Shown piece after piece: positions 27,040 through 42,579 of a stretch of 64,000 nt of DNA. The translations under genes were made by a program, and so were the position numbers. Location of the stretch: positions 554,465,880-554,529,879 of the forward strand of contig NC_134358.1 in assembly GCF_048569485.1 (NCBI RefSeq), written 5' to 3'. Origin of the DNA: Anomaloglossus baeobatrachus. Its lineage: Eukaryota > Chordata > Amphibia > Anura > Aromobatidae. The notes below the pieces were generated by a model. That model worked only from the letters and a program-made list of their open reading frames with translations. It made no database searches and was not told the DNA's origin. Within the stretch, counting starts at the first letter, position 1. Each line of letters begins with the position of its first letter.

Positions 27040-27159
27040 TTTGGAGTGTTTCGCTTTGGAGTGTTTCGCTTTGGAGTGTTTCGCTTTGGAGTGTTTCGCT
27101 TTGGAGTGTTTCGCTTTGGAGTGTTTCGCTTTGGAGTGTTTCGCTTTGGAGTGTTTCGC
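27040..27159. repeat. 15-bp minisatellite, 8 copies
   Basis: Eight perfect copies of TTTGGAGTGTTTCGC, starting about 65 bases beyond the right end of DIRS-3. Because 15 is a multiple of three, the frames read FGVFR, LECFA or WSVSL repeats. No coding meaning is supported. Confidence 0.95.
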
Positions 27160-28114
27160 GCAGATACTACAAAGAAGGCCTTAGCCTTAATGTTGTACTC
27201 CCTTTGTTAAAGAGCCAACTGTTATCTACTCCACATTGGTCTTTTGCTTCTTGGTCCACCAAACAATGGCCTCATGCCTAATCACCGTCTACATTGCCAA
27301 CCTGCCTCAACCAGTGATTGGGTAAACATCCATCATCAATGAGCCACAGACCGGTAGGAACATGCAATCGAGGGGAACCTGCAGTTGAGCTTAGAGGGAA
27401 TTTTTTTTCTATTTTATCCTTTTTAGGTTATAATTTTTTTATTTCCTGGAAAACCTATTCTCTAACTCTTTAGATGATGCAGTTAGTGAGGGCTGCGGTA
27501 TCAAAATGGTTAAGCGGGAAGAGTGACATGCAGGAATGGTGGCCATTAACTGGGTCTGACAAGCCTCCTAGGTGTAAAACTGACGTGTGGCATATGCTAT
27601 AGTAGTCACTGCAAATTTTTTTTTTTATTGCTTTTTAATTTTACTATTTTGCACAGGCTTGTGCTTGAACCAATAGCTCAATCTGCACCCGCGCCAACTT
27701 CAGGTGCCGTTTCTTTGATGCCCGCACTGTAAACATTCAGGATGGTGTACCCTGCCTCACCACCCACAGCGCAGCGCCGCCGTCCACAGCGAGCATCTGC
27801 AACACCCGCTGCACCGATGACAGCATCGCCCTACTCCAGCACAGCCCCCGCCTCCTCTGATCCCGCTCCTCTGCTCAGACACCGCTGGATTATAAGATTG
27901 ACCCCATTTTTTTTCCTCTAAATTTTGGGTGTGTCTTATAGTCCGGAGCAAGCACGATCATTCTTGTCTACTCGGTACTCATAACGAGCAGGCAATACTC
28001 GGATTGGTGACTCGAGTACCAAGCATAATGGAAGTTAATGGGGAACGCGAGCATGTTTCTGGAAGATTTCCTGGGGTAATAAATCTCATTCAAACAAGTC
28101 TGGTGTTTTTGCTA
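27160..28114. other. Intergenic stretch
   Basis: No gene seen. The segment at about 27890-28080 has sequence of dispersed-repeat type (GTGTCTTATAGTCCGG, then ACTCGGTACTCATAACGAGC) that I associate with old frog repeats without naming a family. The rest is unremarkable. Confidence 0.5.
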
Positions 28115-29718
<1,604 letters not shown>

Positions 29719-29873
29719 GATCTAACTGTACATAATGTAACACTGGCAATGCAGCCTCACACAGGTCTACAAAACCAGACCTAGGTCACCAGATAATCAT
29801 GTAGAATCCTATGGACATATTACCCTCCCCTGCCTTACTGTAACACGATCAGGCCCTTGGGTATCTGGCTTAG

Positions 29874-30540
29874 GACTCTTCTCCACTGGCGTTTTTTTAA
29901 TCACAGCGATACTCGGCTCAAAATGTGAGTGGAGTATCCTGCGTGTGATCTGCGTACAGTGTGTGTTTTTTTCCTCACATAGCATCCGTATGACATGTGA
30001 GCGTCATGTGAGTGCTATGTGACTTTTTAGGCAAGCAGTGTAGGGCTGGCTACGGGAGAAATCTCCTGTAAAACCAGTCCTGGCCGCGGTTACCTGCACT
30101 CAGCTCCGGAGCTGTAATCTGAGCTCCAGCGTCTGTCTGCAGCTGTGCTGACCTGACCAGCAAGCGCCGGGGAATCCATCACTCGGCGCTCACTGTTCAG
30201 GCTGCACTCTGGAGCCCAGTGGACAGCTCCGGGGTTCAGTGCAGGTAACCGCGGCCAGGACTGGTTTTACAGGAGATTCCTCCGGTACCAGTCTGACGCG
30301 GTATGCAAGTGTCAGGATCCGTGTGACATGCGCATGCCACCCGGATTCTGACTTGCATGGGGGTGAGAGCTGAGAATCGCATCAAATCGCAGCATGCTGC
30401 GATTACAAGGAGAGCCCGTGTATCGTCTGAGAAAAACAGGGAAATGGAGACAGCATCATTAGAAACCATTTGCAAGATTGCAATCCGTTTCTCAATGCGA
30501 GGGAATTTGCAGGAAAAAAAAGCCAGTGGAGAAGAGGCCT
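29874..30540. mobile_element. Foldback (MITE-like) element with inverted ends
   Basis: The ends CTTCTCCACTGGCGTTTTTT (about 29877) and, inverted, AAAAAAGCCAGTGGAGAAG (about 30516-30535) pair. An inner pair also matches: TCCTGTAAAACCAGTCCTGG (about 30070) with CCAGGACTGGTTTTACAGGA (about 30255). Its length is about 665 bp and no coding frame is present. The superfamily is uncertain because no clear target duplication could be picked out. Confidence 0.65.
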
Positions 30541-30950
30541 TATTGGTGGAAGAACCTAAAGCGGCCCACGTCTGGCCGGTGATGGATCTACTCCATACTG
30601 AGATTATATAGCGATGTTCATTATAAACCTGAGAAGAACCGGACCCTCGTGTGCGATCGATCTGCTGCTCTGCGCTCCTGACATCTAATGCCCCTCAGAG
30701 GAGGGCCATTTATTGGATCAATTCCTCCTGAAAGCTGTTACTTCATTATTAATCAGCATATAATGGTATCTGACATTTCATGCATATCTGATCTTCATCC
30801 CAGGGCTGCCATGGAAGGCTAGGAGCTGCCATTTCTTTCTTTGTAGCACACTAGACCGTTTTACTCGCGGATTTGCCGTGGAAATTTCTTGAGAAAGATT
30901 AGAAATCTTTCTGCAGACATTTCCCAGAAAAACCTATGTGTAAAAAAAAT

Positions 30951-31232
30951 AGCTGTGCGCACTGTGCGGATTTTTCTCAAGAAAATTTCTTGAGAAAATG
31001 AGCATGTCCATTATTACCTGCGGAATACCCCCGGAATTTCTATACATGCATGTGTCAGGAACAACCTGCGGAAAATCCGCGGTAAATTCGCGGCTAATCC
31101 GTGGTAAAAATGCATGCGTTTTTACTGCGGATTTGGTGCGTTTTTTTTCCCGCAGGTGCGGGAATTTTCAACTCCCAGAATGTCTCAAGAAAGTTTCTTG
31201 AGAAATAGGACATTTCTAGTGCGCACATAGCC
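30951..31232. mobile_element. Harbinger-like MITE, diverged
   Basis: The right end TAGTGCGCACATAGCC at about 31217-31232 matches the ends of the elements at 42967-43332 and 60651-62711. The left end is diverged (AGCTGTGCGCACTGTGCGG, about 30951). Inner AAGAAATTTCTTGAGAAA-type palindromes repeat several times between 30840 and 31205, so the left boundary may lie further out. Confidence 0.5.
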
Positions 31233-31645
31233 TTAAGCCCGGCAATGCTTTCTAGAGAATAAGGTATGAAAATAAATAAGCAGTTGCTTAGGAATTATTG
31301 GGAAAAGGGAGAGGATAATTTATGGATTTTTCTATATTGTTTACATGAATAACAGATAAAAAAACAAAACATTGCAGTGGAACGGAGAAATTAGAAGACA
31401 GTTCATCGGACAGCTATTGTGCTGAACCACGAGGCCAGAGGAAGTAAGCAGTTTGAAAACTCTTAATTTGTTTACTGCATATGAAAAGGCTATGGACCCC
31501 TTTTGTAGAAAAATTTCACATTAGTTTTTAGCTGTACTCCAAACTGCAGTAAGTTTCAGGCACCAATCTTTATTCATTTTCAAATGTCCTGACACCCAGT
31601 TGGCAGCATGAGTGTAAGAACTGAATCCACTGTGGGATTATCGCT

Positions 31646-33327
31646 CCCAGTAATATAGGCTGGATATAAACCCAGTGCTCTATAGGCTGGATGTGAGCTC
31701 TGTGTGTCTCTCAGTAATATAGGCTGGATGTGAGCTCTGTGTGTCTCTCCCAGTAATATAGACTGGACGTGAGCTCTGTGTCTCTCTCCCAGTAATATAG
31801 GCTGGATGTGAGGTCTGTGTGTCTCCTAGTAATATAGGCTGGATGTGAGGTCTGTGTGTCTCCCAGTAATATAGGCTGGATGTGAGCTCTGTGTGTCTCT
31901 CCCAGTAATATAGGCTGGATGTGAGCTCTGTGTGTCTCTCCCAGTAATATAGGCTGGATGTGAGCTCTGTGTCTCTCTCCCAGTAATATAGGCTGGAAGT
32001 GAGGTCTGTATATCTCTCCCAGTAATATAGGCTGGATGTGAGCATTGTGTGTCTCTCCCAGCAATATAGGCTGGATGTGAGCTCTGTGTGTCTCTCCCAG
32101 TAATATAGGCTGGATGTGAGCTCTGTGTGTCTCTCCCAGTAATATAGGCTGGATGTGAGCTCTGTGTGTCTCTCCCAGTAATTTAGGCTGGATGTGAGCT
32201 CTGTGTGTCTCTCCCAGTAATAATAGACTGGATGTGAGCTCTGTGTCTCTCTCCCAGTAATATAGGCTGGATGTGAGTTCTGTGTGTCTCTCCCAGTAAT
32301 ATAGGCTGGATGTGAGGTCTGTGTCTCCCAGTAATTTAGGCTGGATGTGAGGTCTGTGTGTCTCTCCCAGTAATATAGGCTGGATGTGAGGTCTGTGTCT
32401 CCCAGTAATTTAGGCTGGATGTGAGGTCTGTATATCTCTCCCAGTAATATAGGCTGGATGTGAGCTATGTGTGTCTCTCCCAGTAATATAGGCTGGATGT
32501 GAGCTCTGTGTGTCTCTCCCAGTAATATAGGCTGGATGTGAGCTTTGTGTGTCTCTCCCAGTAATATAGGCTGGATGTGAGCTCTGTGTGTCTCTCCCAG
32601 TAATATAGGCTGGATGTGAGCTCTGTGTGTCTCTCCCTGTAATAGAGGCCGGATGTGAGGTCTGTGTGTCTCCTAGTAATAGAGGCTGGATGTGAGCTCT
32701 GTGTGTCTCTCCAGTAATAGAGGCTGGATGTGAGCTCTGTGTGTCTCTCCCAGTAATATAGGCTGGATGTGAGGTCTGTGTGTCTCTCCCAGTAATATAG
32801 GTTGGATGTGAGCTCTGTGTGTCTCTCCCAGTAATAGAGGCTGGATGTGAGCTCTGTGTGTCTCTCCAGTAATATAGGCTGGATGTGAGGTCTGTGTGTC
32901 TCCTAGTAATATAGGCTGGATGTGAGCTCTGTGTGTCTCTCCCAGTAATATAGGCTGGATGTGAGGGCTGTGTGTCTCTCCCAGTAATAGAGGCTGGATG
33001 TGAGCTCTGTGTGTCTCCCAGTAATATAGGCTGGATGTGAGCTCTGTGTGTCTCCCAGTAATATAGGTTGGATGTGAGGTCTGTGTGTCTCCTAGTAATA
33101 TAGGCTGGATGTGAGCTCTGTGTGTCTCTCCCAGTAATAGAGGCTGGATGTGAGCTCTGTGTGTCTCCCAGTAATATAGGCTGGATGTGAGCTCTGTGTG
33201 TCTCTCCCAGTAATAGAGGCTGGATGTGAGGGCTGTGTGTCTCTCCCAGTAATATAGGCTGGATGTGAGGGCTGTGTGTCTCTCCCTATAATATAGGCTG
33301 GATGTGAGGGCTGTGTGTCTCTCCAGT
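31646..33327. repeat. 40-bp satellite, array I (about 42 copies)
   Basis: Tandem units of about 40 bp with the core TAATATAGGCTGGATGTGAG followed by CTCTGTGTGTCTCTCCCAG. Units of 36 and 38 bp occur through loss of CT or GT dinucleotides. Two main variants, GAGCTCTG and GAGGTCTG, are interspersed. The - strand has no stop in any frame, which gives false repeat proteins (SHPAYITGRDTQS, AHIQPILLGETHR, LTSSLYYWERHTE). Confidence 0.97.
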
Positions 33328-34107
33328 AATATAAGCTTGGTGTCTCTCCCAGGAATATAGAAAGGATGGGAAGTCTTTGTGTATAGGATGATGATAACCT
33401 GCATTCATTTTCTCTTCTTGTGCTATCCTACCTAAAAATATACTTGCTTTCCCTTCTCTCTATACTGTGGAAATATGTAAAACCCCATTCCCCTCCATAC
33501 TGGTATGGCTAATACTGAAAGAATGGAGGAGAACAGACTCATTTTTAGCTGTTTTGCAGAACAACTAGATAAGATTTAAGACTCTGCAACTGCAAAGTGG
33601 TAAAATATATATATATTTTTTTTTTTTTAGAAGAAAATTGTTTAGAATGTATAACTATACACACCGAAAGGAAATAAAAGGCAAAAAGAAAAAATTGTGT
33701 GAAACTAGCTATGGCCTTTAAAAATATATATTTTCATTAACCTAGTCTAGCTTCTAGTTATTGCTATTCGTTATCTGTCAGCACACATTGCAGCGAGCGG
33801 CCAGCTGCCCTGGTTTCTGTCATCTTTTCAGGCTTGTGACCCATTTTGGTACTTGTACCATGAGTGAACGACAGATGCCTCTCGTCCCCTGAAGACAATA
33901 GACATCGAGCTGAAGACGGGCCAGTGCTGTGACTGTATCCACAGAAAAATCCTACCCGCCCACAGCTGCATTTTACTGATAGCCACTGATCCTGGATATC
34001 TGTAATTTCTGTTGATCACACTCTGACCTTTCAAAATAAATCCAAAAGGTATAGTTTGTCAGCAATCTATTCATTTTCATAAGCCCTAGTTATGCAGCTT
34101 ATAATAT
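33328..34107. repeat. Non-satellite spacer, copy 1
   Basis: About 780 bp starting at AAGCTTGGTGTCTCTCCC and ending at ATGCAGCTTATAATATAGG. It is almost identical to 36846-37618 at an offset of 3515-3516 bases. It contains no gene; a 68-residue - strand frame at 33828-34034 recurs identically in copy 2 but has no recognised homology. Confidence 0.93.
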
Positions 34108-36845
34108 AGGCTGGATGTGAGCTCTGTGTGTCTCTCCCAGTAATATAGGCTGGATGTGAGCTCTGTGTGTCTCTCCCAGTAATATAGGCTGGATGTGAGC
34201 TCTGTGTGTCTCTCCCAGTAATATAGGCTGGATGTGAGCTCTGTGTGTCTCTCCCAGTAATATAGGCTGGATGTGAGGTCTGTGTGTCTCTCCCAGTAAT
34301 ATAGGCTGGATGTGAGCTCTGTGTCTCTCCCAGTAATATAGGCTGGATGTAAGCTCTGTGTGTCTCTCCCAGTAATATAGGCTGGATGTGAGGTCTGTGT
34401 GTCTCTCCCAGTAATATAAGCTGGATGTGAGGTCTGTGTCTCTCCCAGTAATATAGGCTGGATGTGAGCTCTGTGTGTCTCTCCCAGTAATATAGGCTGG
34501 ATGTGAGGTCTGTGTGTCTCTCCCAGTAATATAAGCTGGATGTGAGGTCTGTGTCTCTCCCAGTAATATAGACTGGATGTGAGGTGTGTGTGTGTGTCTC
34601 TCCAGTAATATAGGCTGGATGTGAGGTCTGTGTGTCTCTCCCAGTAATATAGGCTGGATGTGAGGTCTGTGTGTCTCTCCCAGTAATATAGGCTGGATGT
34701 GAGCTCTGTGTGTCTCTCCCAGTAATATAGGCTGGATGTGAGCTCTGTGTGTCTCTCCCAGTAATATAGGCTGGATGTGAGCTCTGTGTGTCTCTCCCAG
34801 TAATATAGGCTGGATGTGAGCTCTGTGTGTCTCTCCAGTAATATAGGCTGGATGTGAGGTCTGTGTGTCTCTCCCAGTAATATAGGCTGGATGTGAGGTC
34901 TGTGTGTCTCTCCAGTAATATAGGCTGGATGTGAGGTCTGTGTGTCTCTCCCAGTAATATAGGCTGGATGTGAGGTCTGTGTCTCTCCCAGTAATATAGG
35001 CTGGATGTGAGGTCTGTGTGTCTCTCCTAGTAATATAGGCTGGATGTGAGGTCTGTGTGTCTCTCCTAGTAATATAGGCTGGATGTGAGCTCTGTGTGTC
35101 TCTCCAGTAATATAGGCTGGATGTGAGCTCTGTGTGTCTCTCCCAGTAATATAGGCTGGATGTGAGCTCTGTGTGTCTCTCCCAGTAATATAGGCTGGAT
35201 GTGAGGTCTGTGTGTCTCCCAGTAATATAGGCTGGATGTGAGGTCTGTGTGTCTCCCAGTAATATAGGCTGGATGTGAGGTCTGTGTGTCTCCCCCAGTA
35301 ATATAGGCTGGATGTGAGGTCTGTGTGTCTCTCCCAGTAATATAGGCTGGATGTGAGGTCTGTGTGTCTCCCAGTAATATAGGCTGGATGTGAGGTCTGT
35401 GTGTCTCCCAGTAATATAGGCTGGATGTGAGGTCTGTGTGTCTCCCCCAGTAATGTAGGCTGGATGTGAGGTCTGTGTGTCTCCCCCAGTAATATAGGCT
35501 GGATGTGAGGTCTGTGTGTCTCCCCCAGTAATGTAGGCTGGATGTGAGGTCTGTGTGTCTCCCCCAGTAATGTAGGCTGGATGTGAGGTCTGTGTGTCTC
35601 CCCCAGTAATGTAGGCTGGATGTGAGGTCTGTGTGTCTCCCCCAGTAATGTAGGCTGGATGTGAGGTCTGTGTGTCTCCCCCAGTAATATAGGCTGGATG
35701 TGAGGTCTGTGTCTCCCCCAGTAATATAGGCTGGATGTGAGGTCTGTGTGTGTCTCCCAGTAATATAGGCTGGATGTGAGGTCTGTGTGTCTCCTAGTAA
35801 TATAGGCTGGATGTGAGCTCTGTGTGTCTCTCCCAGTAATATAGGCTGGATGTGAGCTCTGTGTGTCTCTACCAGTAATACAGGCTGGATGTGAGCTCTG
35901 TGTGTCTCCCCCAGTAATATAGGCTGGATGTGAGGTCTGTATGTCTCTCCCAGTAATATAGGCTGGATGTGAGCTCTGTGTGTCTCTCCCAGTAATATAG
36001 GCTGGATGTGAGGTTTGTGTGTCTCTCCCAGTAATATAGGCTGGATGTGAGCTCTGTGTGTCTCCCAGTAATATACGCTGGATGGGAGCTCTGTGTGTCT
36101 CTCCCAGTAATATAGGCTGGATGTGAGCTCTGTGTGTCTCTACCAGTAATACAGGCTGGATGTGAGCTCTGTGTGTCTCTCCCAGTAATATAGGCTGGAT
36201 GTGAGCTCTGTGTGTCTCCCCCAGTAATATAGGCTGGATGTGAGGTCTGTGTGTCTCTCCCAGTAATATAGGCTGGATGTGAGCTCTGTGTGTCTCTCCC
36301 AGTAATATAGGCTGGATGTGAGGTCTGTGTGTCTCTCCCAGTAATATAGGCTGGATGTGAGCTCTGTGTGTCTCTCCAGTAATATAGGCTGGATGTGAGC
36401 TCTGTGTGTCTCTCCAGTAATATAGGCTGGATGTGAGGCCTGTGTGTCTCTCCCAGTAATATAGGCTGGATGTGAGCTCTGTGTGTCTCTCCAGTAATAT
36501 AGGCTGGATGTGAGGCCTGTGTGTCTCTCCTAGTAATATAGGCTGGATGTGAGGCCTGTGTGTCTCTCCCAGTAATATAGGCTGGATGTGAGCTCTGTGT
36601 GTCTCTCCAGTAATATAGGCTGGATGTGAGGCCTGTGTGTCTCTCCTAGTAATATAGGCTGGATGTGAGCTCTGTGTGTCTCTCCCAGTAATATAGGCTG
36701 GATGTGAGCTCTGTGTGTCTCTCCAGTAATATAGGCTGGATGTGAGGCCTGTGTGTCTCTCCCAGTAATATAGGCTGGATGTGAGGGCTGTGTGTCTCTC
36801 CCAGTAATATAGGCTGGATGTGAGGGCTGTGTGTCTTTCCAGTAA
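34108..36845. repeat. 40-bp satellite, array II (about 70 copies)
   Basis: Same unit as array I. It includes a private block of variants with CCCCCAGTAATGTAGGCTGG at about 35445-35660, showing local expansion. A rare variant with GAGGTGTGTGTGTGTGTC (about 34580) also occurs in array III at about 38020, marking the larger duplication. The - strand is open for 944 codons, an artefact. Confidence 0.97.
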
Positions 36846-37618
36846 TATAAGCTTGGTGTCTCTCCCAGGAATATAGAAAGGATGGGAAGTCTTTGTGTAT
36901 AGGATGATGATAACCTGCATTCATTTTCTCTTCTTGTGCTATCCTACCTAAAAATATACTTGCTTTCCCTTCTCTCTATACTGTGGAAATATGTAAAACC
37001 CCATTCCCCTCCATACTGGTATGGCTAATACTGAAAGAATGGAGGAGAACAGACTCATTTTTAGCTGTTTTGCAGAACAACTAGATAAGATTTAAGACTC
37101 TGCAACTGCAAAGTGGTAAAATATATATATATTTTTTTTTTTTAGAAGAAAATTGTTTAGAATGTATAACTATACACACCGAAAGGAAATAAAAGGCAAA
37201 AAGAAAAAATTGTGTGAAACTAGCTATGGCCTTTAAAAATATATATTTTCATTAACCTAGTCTAGCTTCTAGTTATTGCTATTCGTTATCTGTCAGCACA
37301 CATTGCAGCGAGCGGCCAGCTGCCCTGGTTTCTGTCATCTTTTCAGGCTTGTGACCCATTTTGGTACTTGTACCATGAGTGAACGACAGATGCCTCTCGT
37401 CCCCTGAAGACAATAGACATCGAGCTGAAGACGGGCCAGTGCTGTGACTGTATCCACAGAAAAATCCTACCCGCCCACAGCTGCATTTTACTGATAGCCA
37501 CTGATCCTGGATATCTGTAATTTCTGTTGATCACACTCTGACCTTTCAAAATAAATCCAAAAGGTATAGTTTGTCAGCAATCTATTCATTTTCATAAGCC
37601 CTAGTTATGCAGCTTATA
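36846..37618. repeat. Non-satellite spacer, copy 2
   Basis: Near-identical duplicate of 33328-34107, differing by about one base of length. It joins arrays II and III. Confidence 0.93.
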
Positions 37619-40600
37619 ATATAGGCTGGATGTGAGCTCTGTGTGTCTCTCCCAGTAATATAGGCTGGATGTGAGCTCTGTGTGTCTCTCCCAGTAATAT
37701 AGGCTGGATGTGAGGTCTGTGTGTCTCTCCCAGTAATATAGGCTGGATGTGAGCTCTGTGTCTCTCCCAGTAATATAGGCTGGATGTAAGCTCTGTGTGT
37801 CTCTCCCAGTAATATAGGCTGGATGTGAGGTCTGTGTGTCTCTCCCAGTAATATAAGCTGGATGTGAGGTCTGTGTCTCTCCCAGTAATATAGGCTGGAT
37901 GTGAGCTCTGTGTGTCTCTCCCAGTAATATAGGCTGGATGTGAGGTCTGTGTGTCTCTCCCAGTAATATAAGCTGGATGTGAGGTCTGTGTCTCTCCCAG
38001 TAATATAGACTGGATGTGAGGTGTGTGTGTGTGTCTCTCCAGTAATATAGGCTGGATGTGAGGTCTGTGTGTCTCTCCCAGTAATATAGGCTGGATGTGA
38101 GGTCTGTGTGTCTCTCCCAGTAATATAGGCTGGATGTGAGCTCTGTGTGTCTCTCCCAGTAATATAGGCTGGATGTGAGCTCTGTGTGTCTCTCCCAGTA
38201 ATATAGGCTGGATGTGAGCTCTGTGTGTCTCTCCAGTAATATAGGCTGGATGTGAGGTCTGTGTGTCTCTCCCAGTAATATAGGCTGGATGTGAGCTCTG
38301 TGTGTCTCTCCCAGTAATATAGGCTGGATGTGAGCTCTGTGTGTCTCTCCCAGTAATATAGGCTGGATGTGAGCTCTGTGTGTCTCTCCCAGTAATATAG
38401 GCTGGATGTGAGCTCTGTGTGTCTCTCCCAGTAATATAGGCTGGATGTGAGCTCTGTGTGTCTCTCCAGTAATATAGGCTGGATGTGAGGTCTGTGTGTC
38501 TCTCCCAGTAATATAGGCTGGATGTGAGGTCTGTGTGTCTCTCCAGTAATATAGGCTGGATGTGAGCTCTGTGTGTCTCTCCCAGTAATATAGGCTGGAT
38601 GTGAGCTCTGTGTGTCTCTCCCAGTAATATAGGCTAGATGTGAGCTCTGTGTGTCTCTCCCAGTAATATAGGCTGGATGTGAGCTCTGTGTGTCTCTCCA
38701 GTAATATAGGCTGGATGTGAGGTCTGTGTGTCTCTCCCAGTAATATAGGCTGGATGTGAGGTCTGTGTGTCTCTCCAGTAATATAGGCTGGATGTGAGGT
38801 CTGTGTGTCTCTCCCAGTAATATAGGCTGGATGTGAGGTCTGTGTCTCTTCCAGTAATATAGGCTGGATGTGAGCTCTGTGTCTCTTCCAGTAATATAGG
38901 CTGGATGTGAGCTCTGTGTGTCTCTCCCAGTAATATAGGCTGGATGTGAGCTCTGTGTGTCTCTCCAGTAATATAGGCTGGATGTGAGGTCTGTGTGTCT
39001 CTCCCAGTAATATAGGCTGGATGTGAGGTCTGTGTGTCTCTCCAGTAATATAGGCTGGATGTGAGGTCTGTGTGTCTCTCCCAGTAATATAGGCTGGATG
39101 TGAGGTCTGTGTCTCTTCCAGTAATATAGGCTGGATGTGAGCTCTGTGTGTCTCTACCAGTAATACAGGCTGGATGTGAGCTCTGTGTGTCTCTCCCAGT
39201 AATATAGGCTGGATGTGAGCTCTGTGTGTCTCTCCAGTAATATAGGCTGGATGTGAGGTCTGTGTGTCTCTCCCAGTAATATAGGCTGGATGTGAGGTCT
39301 GTGTGTCTCTCCCAGTAATATAGGCTGGATGTGAGGTCTGTGTGTCTCCCCCAGTAATATAGGCTGGATGTGAGGTCTGTGTGTGTCTCCCAGTAATATA
39401 GGCTGGATGTGAGGTCTGTGTGTCTCCTAGTAATATAGGCTGGATGTGAGCTCTGTGTGTCTCTCCTAGTAATATAGGCTGGATGTGAGCTCTGTGTGTC
39501 TCTCCCAGTAATATAGGCTGGATGTGAGCTCTGTGTGTCTCTACCAGTAATACAGGCTGGATGTGAGCTCTGTGTGTCTCCCCCAGTAATATAGGCTGGA
39601 TGTGAGGTCTGTATGTCTCTCCCAGTAATATAGGCTGGATGTGAGCTCTGTGTGTCTCTCCCAGTAATATAGGCTGGATGTGAGGTTTGTGTGTCTCTCC
39701 CAGTAATATAGGCTGGATGTGAGCTCTGTGTGTCTCCCAGTAATATACGCTGGATGGGAGCTCTGTGTGTCTCTCCCAGTAATATAGGCTGGATGTGAGC
39801 TCTGTGTGTCTCTACCAGTAATACAGGCTGGATGTGAGCTCTGTGTGTCTCTCCCAGTAATATAGGCTGGATGTGAGCTCTGTGTGTCTCCCCCAGTAAT
39901 ATAGGCTGGATGTGAGGTCTGTGTGTCTCTCCCAGTAATATAGGCTGGATGTGAGCTCTGTGTGTCTCCCCCAGTAATATAGGCTGGATGTGAGCTCTGT
40001 GTGTCTCTCCCAGTAATATAGGCTGGATGTGAGCTCTGTGTGTCTCTCCCAGTAATATAGGCTGGATGTGAGCTCTGTGTGTCTCCCAGTAATATACGCT
40101 GGATGTGAGCTCTGTGTGTCTCCCAGTAATATACGCTGGATGGGAGCTCTGTGTGTCTCTCCCAGTAATATAGGCTGGATGTGAGCTCTGTGTGTCTCTA
40201 CCAGTAATACAGGCTGGATGTGAGCTCTGTGTGTCTCTCCCAGTAATATAGGCTGGATGTGAGCTCTGTGTGTCTCCCCCAGTAATATAGGCTGGATGTG
40301 AGGTCTGTGTGTCTCTCCCAGTAATATAGGCTGGATGTGAGCTCTGTGTGTCTCCCCCAGTAATATAGGCTGGATGTGAGGTCTGTGTGTCTCTCCCAGT
40401 AATATAGGCTGGATGTGAGCTCTGTGTGTCTCTCCCAGTAATATAGGCTGGATGTGAGCTCTGTGTGTCTCCCAGTAATATACGCTGGATGTGAGCTCTG
40501 TGTGTCTCTCCCAGTAATATAGGCTGGATGTGAGCTCTGTGTGTCTCCCCCAGTAATATAGGCTGGATGTGAGGTCTGTGTGTCTCTCCCAGTAATATAA

Positions 40601-40786
40601 GCTGGATGTGAGGTCTGTGTATCTCTCCCAGTAATATAGGCTGGATGTGAGCTCTGTGTATCTCTCCCAGTAATAAAGGCTGGATGTGAGCTGTGTGTCT
40701 CTCCCAGTAATATAGGTTGGATGTGAGCTCTGTCTCTCCCAGTAATATAGGCTGGATGTGAGGTCTATGTCTCTCCCAGTAATATG
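37619..40786. repeat. 40-bp satellite, array III (about 80 copies)
   Basis: Same unit as arrays I and II. The order of its first variants repeats that of array II after two units are removed. Variants such as ATATACGCTGGATGGGAGC recur inside it (about 39745 and 40130), indicating further internal duplication. It ends at CCCAGTAATATGTCAG, about 40786. Confidence 0.97.
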
Positions 40787-42023
<1,237 letters not shown>

Positions 42024-42579
42024 GGTTGGACATTGTAATGGAAACACCTAACGTTTTGGCATCATAATCTTTGAACATGTTATAAACATGCACACCGTGA
42101 CGTATGTTAATGTTTTGCGGTTGACTGTTTTATGGGATATGTGTGTGTAAATTAACTGTTAGTTTTGCAGAATTGTAAGAACATTGATGGGAACCTGATA
42201 CCAGTGGCAGACTTCTCGGATTTTCAAAGAGGCCAAAGTGTTGGTGCTCGTACGGCAGGCGCTAGTGTAATAGAAAGTGCCTGAATGCTTGGCGTGTCAA
42301 GAGGTTCTGTCTCCAAAGAAAGAGAAGGAAAACCGTCGGCAGCAAAGCACAGGTCCGGCCGAAAGTCGCAGTTGACTGAGCGAGACCGTCTGCCTCTAAA
42401 GCGAATTGTGAGAGCATGGCAAGACCACGGCTCCGGAAATCACTGCTGAGCTCAATGAACATCTACAGAACCCAGTTTCCATGAAAACTGTTGGTCGGGA
42501 GCTGCACAAATCTGGATTCCACGGAAGAGCTGCAATTAGAAAACCGCTGCTCTCAATCACAAATGTGTCCAAGCGTTTA

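Noticed and set aside
33828-34034. 68-codon frame repeated identically at 37343-37549
   Set aside because: Identity is explained by the recent 3.5-kb duplication and not by selection; no homology recognised.
34086-36920. 944-codon open frame on the - strand (and similar 749- and 243-codon frames)
   Set aside because: It is read-through of the 40-bp satellite, whose unit has no stop in any frame of that strand; no start context, domain or codon bias.
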